64,000 nucleotides of DNA, from the NCBI RefSeq assembly GCF_003732705.1, contig NZ_MOBR01000020.1:142633-206632 (forward strand), given 5' to 3'. The notes under the pieces were generated by a model that saw only the letters and a program-made list of their open reading frames with translations, had not been told where the DNA came from and ran no database searches. Numbering within the stretch: the first letter of the stretch is position 1; every line of letters begins with the position of its first letter. Made by a program: the position numbers and the translations under genes. Below are positions 10,401 to 16,775 of this stretch, piece after piece. Source of the DNA: Pseudomonas frederiksbergensis. Lineage in GTDB: Bacteria > Pseudomonadota > Gammaproteobacteria > Pseudomonadales > Pseudomonadaceae.

Positions 10401-11970
10401 GCAGGGCCTGTTGATCGTCGGTGATCCACCGGCAACCTTGGCCGGGCAGGTCACCGTGTTCCACGGTGCCGCGTTAACCGGTAACGGCAGCGTCGGTTCG
10501 GTGGTCAACCACGGGGTGTTCTCGTCCGGCGCGAATGGCGAAACCCTCAGCGTCACGGGCAACCTGACCAACGCTGCGGATGGCCTGCTGGCACTGACCA
10601 TCACCTCGCCGACCATCACCCCGATGGTCGTGGGTGGTACGGCAACCCTTGATGGCGCTCTGCAAGTGACCAATCTGCTGCCGTACAGCGGCGACACCAC
10701 GTATAAGCTGATTACGGCGGGCGGCGGCGTCAACGGTACGTTCAGCGCTACCGATCTGCCGGAACGCGCGTTCCTCGACACATCACTGGTGTACAGCGCC
10801 AATGAAGTCGATCTGGCCGTCAGTCGCAACCAGACGTCCTTCGCCACCATCGCGGCCACGGGCAACCAACGGGCCACGGCGTCCGCGCTGAGCCGCAATG
10901 GCGTGGCCGGTGCGGCGTTGCAGACCGAAATCATCAACCTCAGCACTGGCGGTGCCCGTGCGGCGTTCGACAGCTTGTCCGGGGAAATCCACGCCAGTAC
11001 CGCCAGCGCCATTCTTGAAGATTCGCGTTACATCCGTGACGCCGTCAACGACCGCATGCGCCAGCCGTCCTGCAGTGGGCCTGACGATCCTCGCCGCGCG
11101 CTGGCGCCAAGCGAAAATCGCCTGACCAGCGGTGGCTGCCACGGTGAAATGGTGGGCTGGATGCGTGCACTGGGCGCCTGGGGTGAGATGGATGGTGACA
11201 GCAACAGCACCAAACTTGATCGCAACCTCAGCGGCTTCATGCTCGGCACCGATAAACAGATCGACGATCAATGGCGTGCCGGGATGGCCGCCGGTTACAC
11301 CCGTAGCGACCTGAATGCCCACGACCTGCGCTCCGACGCGACGGTTGAAAGCTACCACCTTGCGGCGTACCTCAACTCGCAGTTCGACGCCTTGGCCGTG
11401 CGCCTGGGTGCTGCTTACAGCTGGCACGACATCGAGACCAAACGTGATGTCGCCGTCGGCGGGTACAACGACCGGTTGAAAGGTAATTACGATGCCCGCA
11501 GCGCCCAAGTGTTCGGTGAAGTGGGTTACACCGTCGAAGCGGCCGGGATTGCCCTGGAACCGTTCGCCGGCCTGTCCTACGTCAACTACGACAGCGATAC
11601 CGTGCATGAAAAAGGCGGGGTAGGGCGTCTGAAAGCTGATTCCAGCCAGGACATCACCTTCTCCACCCTGGGCCTGCGTGCCGGCAAAGTCATCACCCTG
11701 TCCAACGGTGGGCAATTCACCCCGCGTGCGGCCATCGGCTGGCGTCATGCCTTCGGCGACACCAAACCGGACGCCGACCTGAGCTTTATCGATGGTGGCG
11801 CCTCGTTCAGCACCCAAGGCGTGCCGATTGCCAAGGACAGCGCGCTGCTTGAAGCGGGTGTGGACTTCCAGATCAGCCCGACCGGCAAACTCGGCCTCGG
11901 CTACTCGGGACAGGTGTCGGGCAAGAATGAAGATCATGCAATGACCGTCAGCTTCACCCTCGGCTTCTGA
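1426..11970 (+). CDS. Giant repeat-rich autotransporter adhesin (type Va)
   Basis: The protein (about 3,514 residues) is predicted to be exported by Sec, anchored by a C-terminal beta-barrel and displayed on the cell surface. The N-terminus has a hydrophobic signal ending near PQAMA. The passenger is Gly/Asn/Thr/Leu-rich with repeated LIKNG..LTL.G.NT units of passenger-associated repeat type, consistent with a long beta-helix. A linker helix (SAILEDSRYIRDAV, about residue 3,200) precedes a barrel of about 270 residues that starts near WMRALGAWG and ends in SFTLGF. A second start, GTG at 1453, has AAGGA at better spacing and gives 3,505 residues with the signal intact. No protease motif was recognised, so adhesion or biofilm formation is an inference. 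A transcription terminator follows after a repeat-interrupted 3' end. Confidence 0.9.
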   Translation: MVNHVKELPVDLRSVVAPIFRVCPLFLAVRLGIVGVFVTLSPQAMAACTPGSPTAGGTVTCSGVPSLPLFLNTFSSAVNDLTVNVGSAAQLNATLGGQVLNLTGNNITLNNSGLIDPALLGAVTALSAGAVIGNAGASVMNITNAATGIIRGTGDLLGVNLASLNGMALNLNNSAGGSTNIVNNGTIGSTALLNVTLFSADTPIVAARGGAQVNVINAGTINGRMAFETSASGNTFVNSGTIAGGVSMGDGSTNTFTAITGSTITAGGGIGLALGGLIGVNLTFAPTGQIDGGAGGINSLILQNPIGIGGGTSGVGTVSSANYVNFNNLTINSGTWTLQGPLISGSTTLNGGIAQFNNSATFGSGVLTVNGGGLQASTGGLSLSNLINVGAAGLLLQGTNAITLGNVISGSGGITKNGTGQLILNGANTYLGNTTLNGGSVQLGNNQAFSAGTVTFGGSTVLQAPGTITLNNNIVLNSAIGTSGVGSLTLAGLISGAGSISKNGSGTLALTGNNTGYTGSTDLNAGTLSLANNNALGSGSLNVNAAASLNTTSGVTLNNSVALNGNLTVVGSNNLTLNGLVSGTSGLIKNGLSTLTLTGNNTYQGPTSLNAGALVLASNTALGTGALNVAAGTSLDTNLAVTLANAINLGGDLTLGGTQALGLTGAINGAGSLIKNGSAALNLSGNNGYAGNTTLNAGTLILGSNTALGLGTLNTAAGTTLDASSTVAVANAVNTTGDLTLGGTANLTLGGVVGGTGGLIKNGAANLTLNGANTFLGNTTLNAGTLTVGNANALSGGVLTVAGSSTLDSSAGVAIANNIAMNADLSVGGTNQLTLDGVLSGTNQLIKNGAANLTLNGVNTFAGGTTLNAGSITVGNADALSTGALTVGGASTLTGSSALALANAITLNANLTTGGANALTLDGTIAGAGGLIKTGASSLTLTGANTYSGTTALNAGTLIVGSNTAIGSGALNASGGTTLDASTATTLANAVNLGGNLTLGGTNALILNGAVSGIGGLIKNGAADLTLNHANNYLGSTALNNGTLIVGASGALGAGVLNAAANTTLDSNTAVSLSNQVNLAGAFNVGGTADLTLTGLVNGAGNLVKNGTGNLVLGGANGFLGGTTLNAGTLTVGNGSALGLGGLTVGGAATLDSNAPVSLGNNVALNADLTVGGTSNLTLGGVVSGTNQLIKNGAGNLTLNGVNTYQGNTTLNAGTLTLGNGTALGTGALIVGGTSSLDNSAAFSVANAVTLNADLNFAGNNNLNLAGVIDGAAALNKNGLSDLTLSGNNSFTGALNILSGSVTAASTGALGNTSGANVSAGASLNLGTDASLAGLSGSGDVLIGSGNTLSVGGVNTTSTFDGGLSGPGGLTKVGTGTLNLTGINGLTGNTAVNGGTLDLSGSLGSANVNVNTGATLTGTGSVLGALNVANGGHLGLSSGNTLSVGSLALNSTSNMDVALGTPSTNSLLNIGGNLTLDGLLNVSDAGGFGVGVYRLINYTGSLLNLGMNVGATPIGYSLADLALQTAVGNQINLLVTAPNANLRFWDGSQTIPNGSVDGGNGTWSAGSTNWTSVDGLTNQTWASDFAIFQGTAGNVTVLGPQTFTGMQFVTDGYNLLTGAAGKLTAVNGTSGNTAIRVDPGSTATISVAIDGAGTLAKLDSGTLVLNGANSYTGGTLLNGGTLVVGSNTALGSGVLTTASGTTLDSNVAVTLGNAVDLASNLNIGGSNALTLNGAISGVGGLVKAGGSNLTLGGNNSFLGPVSLLSGGLVLASDSALGAGALNAANATTLDAATAVTVGNVINLAGNLNVAGSADLTLAGAVNGAGSLSKTGAANLVLNGFNGFLGGVDLNAGTLTVGNASGLGLGNLTVSGASTLDNNTVLSLANNVGLNASVAVGGSNDLTLGGVISGAGGLSKNGAANLTLNGVNVYQGDTTLNAGTLTLGNAAALGTGALTVAGASTLDNSSALSLANDVNVNAALNVAGVNNLTLAGAVGGAGTLSKNGAADLTLSGTNTFSGTFDVLGGSLSTTSATALGNNAGVNLGTGTSLNLGASGSLASLSGTGTALVGAGNTLSIGGNNASSLFDGVLDGSGSLDKLGSGTFNLTGINSLTGDTSVNGGTLNVSGSLASANVAVNNGGTLAGSGSLLGAVNVADGGHVALATGSALSVGSLALSGNSNLDVGLGAPVSGGGNALINVGGNLTLDGNLNVSDIGGFGSGVYRIINYTGALTDNGLVVGTVPGSVSPGNLQVQTAVGSQVNLLVTSPNTTVQFWDGAQAVGNGAIDGGNGTWASGNTNWTNVDGTVNLGWANSFAVFQGTAGTVTVDGAQSITGMQFVTDGYSLVNGTAGALTLVNGGLGNATFRVDPNATATVGVAINGAGTLGKYDTGTLVLNGLNGYTGGTALNGGTLVVGNDAALGSGVLTAANGTTLDSNTAVSLANAVALNGGLSVAGSNALTLGGVVSGTGSLIKNGASSLTLNGSNTYAGGTQLNAGSLILGNNSAIGTGALGVGGNAQLDSTAALQLANAINLTGQLTLAGTQATTLSGVIGGTGSLVKNGSGTLLLSGTNTYSGGTTLNAGTTSGNTTSLQGAILNNAALVFEQSNDGTYTGNLTGNGTLTKNGTGELLLTGTNGLTGDTNVQAGSLLVNGTLNSANVNVASGAKIGGSGQIAGAVQLASGATLVGGGSVTPLSFGSLALASGTNLDFSLGSATSSTNVVNVAGNLTLDGTLNVSDAGGFGTGVYQLFRYGGDLTDNGLTYGTLPGGVLPASLTLQTALANQVNLLVQSSQGEVQFWNGGKTNADGTISGGDGTWGSSTNWTDAGGTASQGSARRFAVFGGQGGTVTVAGNQGFTGLQVLDSGYRLVPGADGSLTPINAADGSLAAVRINSGVTTEISAPLVGTGGIEKLDSGTLVLSGANTYSGGTTVSGGTLVGNSTSLQGSILNNARVLFAQANNGFFNGVLSGTGDLVKQGSGSLLLEGNHPFSGTVEVEQGLLIVGDPPATLAGQVTVFHGAALTGNGSVGSVVNHGVFSSGANGETLSVTGNLTNAADGLLALTITSPTITPMVVGGTATLDGALQVTNLLPYSGDTTYKLITAGGGVNGTFSATDLPERAFLDTSLVYSANEVDLAVSRNQTSFATIAATGNQRATASALSRNGVAGAALQTEIINLSTGGARAAFDSLSGEIHASTASAILEDSRYIRDAVNDRMRQPSCSGPDDPRRALAPSENRLTSGGCHGEMVGWMRALGAWGEMDGDSNSTKLDRNLSGFMLGTDKQIDDQWRAGMAAGYTRSDLNAHDLRSDATVESYHLAAYLNSQFDALAVRLGAAYSWHDIETKRDVAVGGYNDRLKGNYDARSAQVFGEVGYTVEAAGIALEPFAGLSYVNYDSDTVHEKGGVGRLKADSSQDITFSTLGLRAGKVITLSNGGQFTPRAAIGWRHAFGDTKPDADLSFIDGGASFSTQGVPIAKDSALLEAGVDFQISPTGKLGLGYSGQVSGKNEDHAMTVSFTLGF
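2700..5340 (+). repeat. Autotransporter repeat array 1 (about 258-bp units)
   Basis: About eleven tandem units recur every 255 to 261 bp (about 86 codons). Each carries an N-T-[YF]-x-G-x-T-x-L-N-A-G-T-L core. Core positions seen near 2707, 2962, 3223, 3481, 3741, 4000, 4258, 4515, 4774, 5032 and 5287. Units are similar but not identical. Confidence 0.85.
5700..6420 (+). repeat. Autotransporter tryptophan module, copy 1
   Basis: Long non-periodic module containing LNVSDAGGFG, a RFWDGSQ segment (Trp codon near 6058), a GGNGTW..NWT segment and GMQFVTDGYNLL, ending where repeat array 2 begins. It recurs twice downstream. Confidence 0.8.
6420..7520 (+). repeat. Autotransporter repeat array 2 (about 258-bp units)
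   Basis: About five units of the same 86-codon repeat as array 1, with cores near 6428, 6688, 6946, 7203 and 7462. Confidence 0.8.
7880..8600 (+). repeat. Autotransporter tryptophan module, copy 2
   Basis: Second copy of the module, with LNVSDIGGFG, QFWDGAQ (2,181 bp after the same point in copy 1) and GMQFVTDGYSLV. Confidence 0.8.
8600..9200 (+). repeat. Autotransporter repeat array 3 (about 258-bp units)
   Basis: About three units of the 86-codon repeat, with cores near 8609, 8868 and 9127. The last unit grades into a shorter degenerate form. Confidence 0.75.
9440..10200 (+). repeat. Autotransporter tryptophan module, copy 3
   Basis: Third, more divergent copy: LNVSDAGGFG, QFWNGGK (1,569 bp after copy 2) and GLQVLDSGYRLV. 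It leads into the last short beta-helix repeats before the linker and barrel. Confidence 0.75.
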
Positions 11971-12115
11971 TCATGGTCGAAGTGCTTTAGCCGCCCGAAA
12001 GGGCGGTGATCGTTCCCACGCTCTGCGTGGGAATGCCTCAACGGACGCTCTGCGTTCGGCTCTGGAATCAAACGAGGATCATGGTCGAAGTGCTTTAGCC
12101 GCCCGCAAGGGCGGT
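11969..12115 (+). repeat. 39-bp direct repeat flanking a small palindromic element
   Basis: The 39 bases at 11969-12007, which include most of the autotransporter stop codon and a GC-rich hairpin, are repeated at 12077-12115 with one difference, in the hairpin loop. Between them lies a 69-bp element with the palindrome GTTCCCACGC..GCGTGGGAA, a repeat type common in Pseudomonas intergenic DNA. Only the second copy keeps the T-run of a terminator. Confidence 0.85.
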
Positions 12116-12122
12116 TTTTTTT
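12099..12122 (+). terminator. Rho-independent terminator of the autotransporter gene
   Basis: Stem CCGCCC/GGGCGG with a GCAA loop followed by eight T residues. The upstream copy at 11991-12006 has the same stem but no T-run. Confidence 0.85.
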
Positions 12123-12144
12123 GCCCCGAAAACTGCAACCACCC

Positions 12145-12237
12145 CTGTAGGAGCAAAGCTTGCTCGCGAAGAGGGCATTACATCCAACATCTGATTTGGC
12201 TGTTACACCGCTTTCGCGAGCAAGCCCGCTCCCACAG
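12145..12237. repeat. REPIN
   Basis: A GTAGGAGCAAAGCTTGC-type REP on the left is paired with a GAGCAAGCCCGCTCCCAC-type REP on the right, so the two arms belong to different sequence subtypes. It lies in the 400-bp gap between the autotransporter and selD. Confidence 0.85.
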
Positions 12238-12280
12238 TTGATCTATGGTGGACACAGAATTTATGTCCACATGCGATCCA

Positions 12281-12309
12281 ATGTGGGAGCGTGCTTGCTC
12301 GCGAAGAGG
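12281..12309. repeat. Single REP upstream of selD
   Basis: Lone REP half (GTGGGAGCGTGCTTGCTCGC) ending about 65 bp before the selD start. Just upstream, 12247-12269 forms a dyad, GTGGACA/TGTCCAC, with a 9-base loop. Confidence 0.75.
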
Positions 12310-12374
12310 CCTTCACAGTCGCCGCCGTCCGGTCTGCTAGAATCGCCCGCATTGACCCCACAAGGTGCACCCCC

Positions 12375-13409
12375 ATGAGCGAGCCGATTCGCCTGACCCA
12401 ATACAGCCACGGCGCAGGATGCGGTTGCAAGATTTCCCCTCAAGTCCTGGAAGTGATCCTGGCCGGCAGCGGCGCGCAGAATCTCGATCCCAAGCTTTGG
12501 GTCGGCAACGCCTCGCGCGATGATGCGGCGGTGTACGCCATCGACGACGAGCGCGGCGTGGTCTCGACCACTGACTTCTTTATGCCGATCGTCGACGACC
12601 CGTTCGACTTCGGCCGCATCGCCGCCACCAATGCCATCAGCGATATCTACGCCATGGGCGGCGATCCGTTGATGGCGATTGCGATCCTCGGCTGGCCGGT
12701 CAATGTGCTGGCCCCGGAAATCGCCCGGGAAGTGATTCGCGGCGGCCGTTCGATCTGCGATGAGGCAGGTATTCCCCTGGCCGGCGGGCATTCCATCGAC
12801 GCGCCGGAACCGATCTTCGGCCTGGCCGTCACCGGGCTGGTGCAAAAACGCCACATGAAACGCAACGACACCGCCACCGCCGGTTGCCTGCTGTACCTGA
12901 CCAAACCCCTGGGCATCGGCATCCTCACCACCGCCGAGAAGAAGGGCAAGTTGCGCCACGCCGACATCGGCCTGGCCCGCGACTGGATGTGCACCCTGAA
13001 CAAACCCGGCAGCCGCTTCGGCAAACTCGACGGCGTCACGGCGATGACCGACGTCACCGGTTTCGGTTTGCTCGGGCACCTGGTGGAAATGGCGGACGGC
13101 AGCCAACTCACCGCACGCATCGAATACGACCGCGTGCCACGCCTGGCGGGTGTCGAGTATTACCTCGAACAAGGCTGCGTACCGGGCGGCACCTTGCGCA
13201 ACTTCGACAGTTACGCCAGCAAACTCGGACGCTTGCAGGAGCTGCATAAACGCGTGCTGTGCGATCCACAAACCAGTGGCGGCCTGCTGATCGCGGTCAC
13301 GCCGGCGGGCAATGAACAATTCCTCGCGGTCGCTGCCGAACTGGGCCTGAGCCTTGAGCCAATCGGCGAACTGGTTGAGCGACAGACCAACGCGGTCGAG
13401 GTGTTTTGA
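12375..13409 (+). CDS. selD: Selenide, water dikinase (selenophosphate synthetase)
   Basis: SelD makes monoselenophosphate from selenide and ATP, supplying selenium for selenocysteine and for 2-selenouridine in tRNA. The protein (344 residues) begins MSEPIRLTQY and has SHGAGCGCKI with the catalytic Cys at residue 16, the position of E. coli Cys17; it is the Cys form, not the Sec form. The Asp-rich nucleotide and metal motifs DDAAVY and STTDFFMPIVDDPFDFG follow. The ATG at 12375 matches the conserved N-terminus; the open frame further upstream runs through a REP and is not coding. Its stop overlaps the start of the tRNA selenouridine synthase gene by one base, so the two are translated as a coupled pair. 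Confidence 0.97.
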   Translation: MSEPIRLTQYSHGAGCGCKISPQVLEVILAGSGAQNLDPKLWVGNASRDDAAVYAIDDERGVVSTTDFFMPIVDDPFDFGRIAATNAISDIYAMGGDPLMAIAILGWPVNVLAPEIAREVIRGGRSICDEAGIPLAGGHSIDAPEPIFGLAVTGLVQKRHMKRNDTATAGCLLYLTKPLGIGILTTAEKKGKLRHADIGLARDWMCTLNKPGSRFGKLDGVTAMTDVTGFGLLGHLVEMADGSQLTARIEYDRVPRLAGVEYYLEQGCVPGGTLRNFDSYASKLGRLQELHKRVLCDPQTSGGLLIAVTPAGNEQFLAVAAELGLSLEPIGELVERQTNAVEVF

Positions 13410-14512
13410 TGTCAATCGACTGCACCGATTACCGCGACATTTTCCTCAACGACCGGCCGATGATGGATGCCCGCGCGCCGGTGGAATTCCTCAAGGGCTC
13501 GTTCCCTGGCGTGGTCAATCTGCCGCTGATGAATGACCACGAACGGCAACGGATCGGCACCTGCTACAAGCAGCACGGCCAGCAAGCGGCCATTACCCTG
13601 GGGCATCAATTGGTGTCCGGCGAGATTAAGGCCGAGCGCATCCAGGCCTGGGCCGATTTTGCCCGGGCTCATCCTGAGGGTTTTTTGTATTGTTTTCGCG
13701 GCGGCTTGCGCTCGCAGATCGTCCAGCAGTGGCTCAAGGACGAGGCGGGCATCGACTACCCGAGGGTCGGTGGCGGCTACAAAGCCATGCGTTCGTTTTT
13801 GCTGGAGACCACGGATCAGGCGGTTGCCCAATGCGATTTCGTCTTGCTCGGCGGCATGACCGGCACCGGTAAAACTGAAGTGCTGACGCAACTGAGCAAC
13901 GGGCTGGACCTGGAAGGCTATGCCAATCACCGGGGTTCCAGTTTTGGCAAACGCGCCACGGGCCAACCGTCCAACATCGACTTTGAAAACCGGCTGGCTG
14001 TGGATCTGTTGAAGAAACGCGCCCGGGGCATCGAGCAATTCGTGCTGGAAGACGAAAGCCGTGCGGTCGGCAGTTGTGCCTTGCCGCTACCGTTGTTTCA
14101 GGGCATGCAGCAGTTTCCGATGGTCTGGCTGGAAGACAGTCTGGAAGGGCGGGTCGAGCGGATTTTGCGCGATTACGTGGTGGACCTGTGTGCCGAGTTT
14201 ATCGGCGTGCATGGCGAGGATGGTTTTGCGCTGTTTTCCGAGCGCTTGCTGGAGAGCCTGAATAACGTGCAGAAGCGCCTGGGCGGGGAGCGTCATCGGC
14301 GAATGTTGCTGTTGATGGAAGATGCCTTGGCCGAGCAGGCGCGCAACGGTGCGGTGGATCTGCATCGGGGGTGGATCGAAGGGTTGCTGAGCGAGTATTA
14401 CGACCCGATGTATGCATTTCAGCGCGAGAAGAAAGGCGCGCGGATCGAGTTTGCCGGGGAGCGCGGGGCGGTGTTTGAGTATCTGCGCGAGCGCGGCAGT
14501 CAGCGGGTTTGA
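13409..14512 (+). CDS. mnmH: tRNA 2-selenouridine synthase
   Basis: MnmH (SelU, YbbB) replaces sulfur by selenium in 2-thiouridine at the tRNA wobble position, using selenophosphate from SelD. The 367-residue protein has an N-terminal rhodanese domain with the active-site Cys95 in LYCFRGG, then a P-loop region with the Walker A motif GGMTGTGKT near residue 150. The start overlaps the selD stop in TGATG, which fixes it and indicates translational coupling. The pair is the standard arrangement. No selenocysteine insertion genes (selA, selB) are in the window, so here the visible use of selenium is tRNA modification. Confidence 0.97.
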   Translation: MSIDCTDYRDIFLNDRPMMDARAPVEFLKGSFPGVVNLPLMNDHERQRIGTCYKQHGQQAAITLGHQLVSGEIKAERIQAWADFARAHPEGFLYCFRGGLRSQIVQQWLKDEAGIDYPRVGGGYKAMRSFLLETTDQAVAQCDFVLLGGMTGTGKTEVLTQLSNGLDLEGYANHRGSSFGKRATGQPSNIDFENRLAVDLLKKRARGIEQFVLEDESRAVGSCALPLPLFQGMQQFPMVWLEDSLEGRVERILRDYVVDLCAEFIGVHGEDGFALFSERLLESLNNVQKRLGGERHRRMLLLMEDALAEQARNGAVDLHRGWIEGLLSEYYDPMYAFQREKKGARIEFAGERGAVFEYLRERGSQRV

Positions 14513-14528
14513 TGGTGTTTTTGCCGGC

Positions 14529-14628
14529 CTCATCGCGGGCAAGCCATGCTCCTACAGGTCATGCGTCGTGCCCGAATCATGCGGCCGACGCAAAACCTGT
14601 AGGAGCAAGGCTTGCCCGCGAAGGCGTC
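14529..14628. repeat. Two divergent REPs
   Basis: A reverse REP (about 14529-14557) and a forward REP (about 14597-14628) of the GTAGGAGCAAGGCTTGCCCGCG type are arranged back to back between the convergent mnmH and permease genes. Confidence 0.8.
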
Positions 14629-14647
14629 CTCACAGGCGCCAAATTAC

Positions 14648-15703
14648 TTAAAGCAATGCGGCCCCGATCAACCCGCTGATCACCCCAATCCCCATGGTCA
14701 TCAGCGCCACGCTGACCAACACCCGAGTGTTGAAATCCTTGCGCAGCATCAGCAGCGACGGCAGGCTGATGCTCGGCAGGGTCATCAGCAACGCCACCGC
14801 CGGGGCAGTGCCCATGCCGAGGGTCATCATGGTTTGCACGATGGGGATTTCGGCGGCGGTCGGGATCACGAACAGCGTCCCGATGATCGCCAGCGGCACC
14901 AGCCACAACAGGCTGTTGGCCATGGCGCCATCGATGTGCGGAAACACCCAGACCCGCACCGCACCCAGCACCAGCACCGCCAGGATGTAGATGGGAATGG
15001 TGCTCCAGAACAGCTGCCAGATCGTCCGGCCCCAACGGGACAGGAACGGCTGCGTGTCGGTCTCGCGGGCCTCGACCACCGCCTCGACGGCGGCTTCAGG
15101 CAAGTTCTCCGGGCCGGCGATACGCTGGGCCACCATCGACACACCAAACACCAGCACGATACCCGCCACCAGCCGCAACGCGGTAAAGCCCCAGCCGAGC
15201 ACGAAACCCATGAACACCAGCGTGGCGGGGTTGAGCACCGGGTTACCGATCCAGAATGCCAGCGCCGCACCCACCGAAACATTCTGCCGGCGCATGCCTG
15301 CCGCCACCGGGGCGGCGCAGCACGAACACATCATGCCCGGCAACGCGAACAACCCGCCACGCAGGGTCGAGGCGAAACCGGCGCGGCCGAACAGGCGCAA
15401 CAGCCAGTCCCGGGGAATCAACACCTGGAGCAAGGAGCCGAGGATCACCGCCAGCACCGCGGCCTTCCAGATCGCCAGGAAATACACCTTGGCATATGCC
15501 AGGGCGGCGATCAGGGGGTCGGATTGTTGGTCGTTGATGATCGAGGCGCCGATGCTGTGGTTGTCAGCGGCAACGAAGGCCTTGAGGTAGTAGGGCGACC
15601 ATTTGACGTAGTAGAGGCCGACGCAGGCGACCAGCAGGAACAGGGCGGGTTTCCACCAGAACGACCAGCCCCGGACGGGGATGGCTGTGGATGAGAGTGA
15701 CAT
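14648..15703 (-). CDS. YraQ/UPF0718 family permease
   Basis: An integral membrane protein of 351 residues with about eight to ten predicted hydrophobic segments. The conserved motif GMMCSCCAAPVAAG near residue 115 and GNPVLNPATL soon after it mark the UPF0718 (DUF318) permease family, whose members include arsenic and metal-associated exporters with cysteine-rich motifs. A charged cytoplasmic loop (ETDTQPFLSRWG) splits the protein into two halves. The start has GGAA about eight bases upstream. It is transcribed alone, convergent with mnmH. The substrate is unknown; no arsenic genes are nearby. Confidence 0.85.
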   Translation of the reverse strand: MSLSSTAIPVRGWSFWWKPALFLLVACVGLYYVKWSPYYLKAFVAADNHSIGASIINDQQSDPLIAALAYAKVYFLAIWKAAVLAVILGSLLQVLIPRDWLLRLFGRAGFASTLRGGLFALPGMMCSCCAAPVAAGMRRQNVSVGAALAFWIGNPVLNPATLVFMGFVLGWGFTALRLVAGIVLVFGVSMVAQRIAGPENLPEAAVEAVVEARETDTQPFLSRWGRTIWQLFWSTIPIYILAVLVLGAVRVWVFPHIDGAMANSLLWLVPLAIIGTLFVIPTAAEIPIVQTMMTLGMGTAPAVALLMTLPSISLPSLLMLRKDFNTRVLVSVALMTMGIGVISGLIGAALL

Positions 15704-15795
15704 GGCGAGGTTCCGGGCAAGGGGGAGATGAAGTCATGATAGCCCAGCGCCTTCGTACACGTGATCCCTACAATGCGTGGGACCTGTGGGACCTC

Positions 15796-16470
15796 TTATG
15801 TAGGACAGTTCTGCGAGCCGTTATCCAGCCCTTGTTTATAGGTGTGGCTGACCAGGCTGGCCTTGCCGTTGTGCCAGGTCAGGGTCAGCACGTACAGCGA
15901 ATCGTAGTCGCTGGACTCCCAGTCGTCGGTGATGTTCTGTTTCTTGCCAACCGCGTCACCCGCAACCTTGTTGATCAACTCGGGCAGGTAACCGTGGGAC
16001 CAGGCGGTGTAGATGATCGAGTTGTGATACTTGTCGTGCAGCAGTTCATCCGCCAGATCGCTGGTGTCGTTGGCCGCGAAATCGATGTTCACCGGCAACC
16101 CGAGCTTGATCGCGCTGGGGCTGATGGTCATCAACGGGCGGATGTAACTGTAGGAATTGTCCAGTTCACCTTCCTCGACATTACGCGTCGGGTTGGCGGC
16201 GAATACGTAGTTGGCCTTGCCGAATTTTTCCGGCAGCAAGGTGGACAGGTTGATCGCGCGGTTCAACCCCTGGCAATTGAGTTGGCCCAGGCCGCCTTCG
16301 GGTTTTTCCGCGTGGCGCAGGAATACCAGGGTCTGGGTGCCATCGGCCGGTTGGGCGCGGCTTTCACTGGACTCAAGCGACAGGAACAGGGCGCTGGCCG
16401 CCAACAACGTGGGCAGGAAAATGTACGCGCGATGCTTGAAGCGTTGAGCGAATTTCAAAGGGTTCATCAT
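15796..16470 (-). CDS. Secreted histidine phosphatase family protein
   Basis: A 224-residue protein with an N-terminal membrane or signal segment (AYIFLPTLLAASALFLSL) followed by the histidine phosphatase motif LVFLRHAEKP, which carries the phospho-accepting His, and a later WSHGYLPE with the second conserved His. It probably acts in the periplasm on an unknown phosphoester. The start is uncertain: MMNPLKFAQ is the first Met pair before the signal segment but has only a weak ribosome site. It lies divergent from the GST gene. Confidence 0.75.
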   Translation of the reverse strand: MMNPLKFAQRFKHRAYIFLPTLLAASALFLSLESSESRAQPADGTQTLVFLRHAEKPEGGLGQLNCQGLNRAINLSTLLPEKFGKANYVFAANPTRNVEEGELDNSYSYIRPLMTISPSAIKLGLPVNIDFAANDTSDLADELLHDKYHNSIIYTAWSHGYLPELINKVAGDAVGKKQNITDDWESSDYDSLYVLTLTWHNGKASLVSHTYKQGLDNGSQNCPT

Positions 16471-16775
16471 CTGAATAATGGGTTCTTCAGCGCATTCGAT
16501 TAAGGCTGACAAACCTTTACACCGCGCTCCCAGCGTCGGGTGTTTTCCATGTCGTTGAGCCAGTCCGTTTTCGTGAAGGGCATTGCTCAGAGTCCTCTGA
16601 AGCCCATTTGGTTCGATCCCGGCAGGTTCGCAGCACTTTAGCTGCAACCTTTGGCGGGTTGGCGGAAGGTTATCGACAGGATGTTGCGGATTTATGGATA
16701 CCGGTACATTTCTGCGCCAGAACGCCCCGGACCTACATTATGATCAGCAGCTCCAATGTCTGCGTGGATGCTCCC

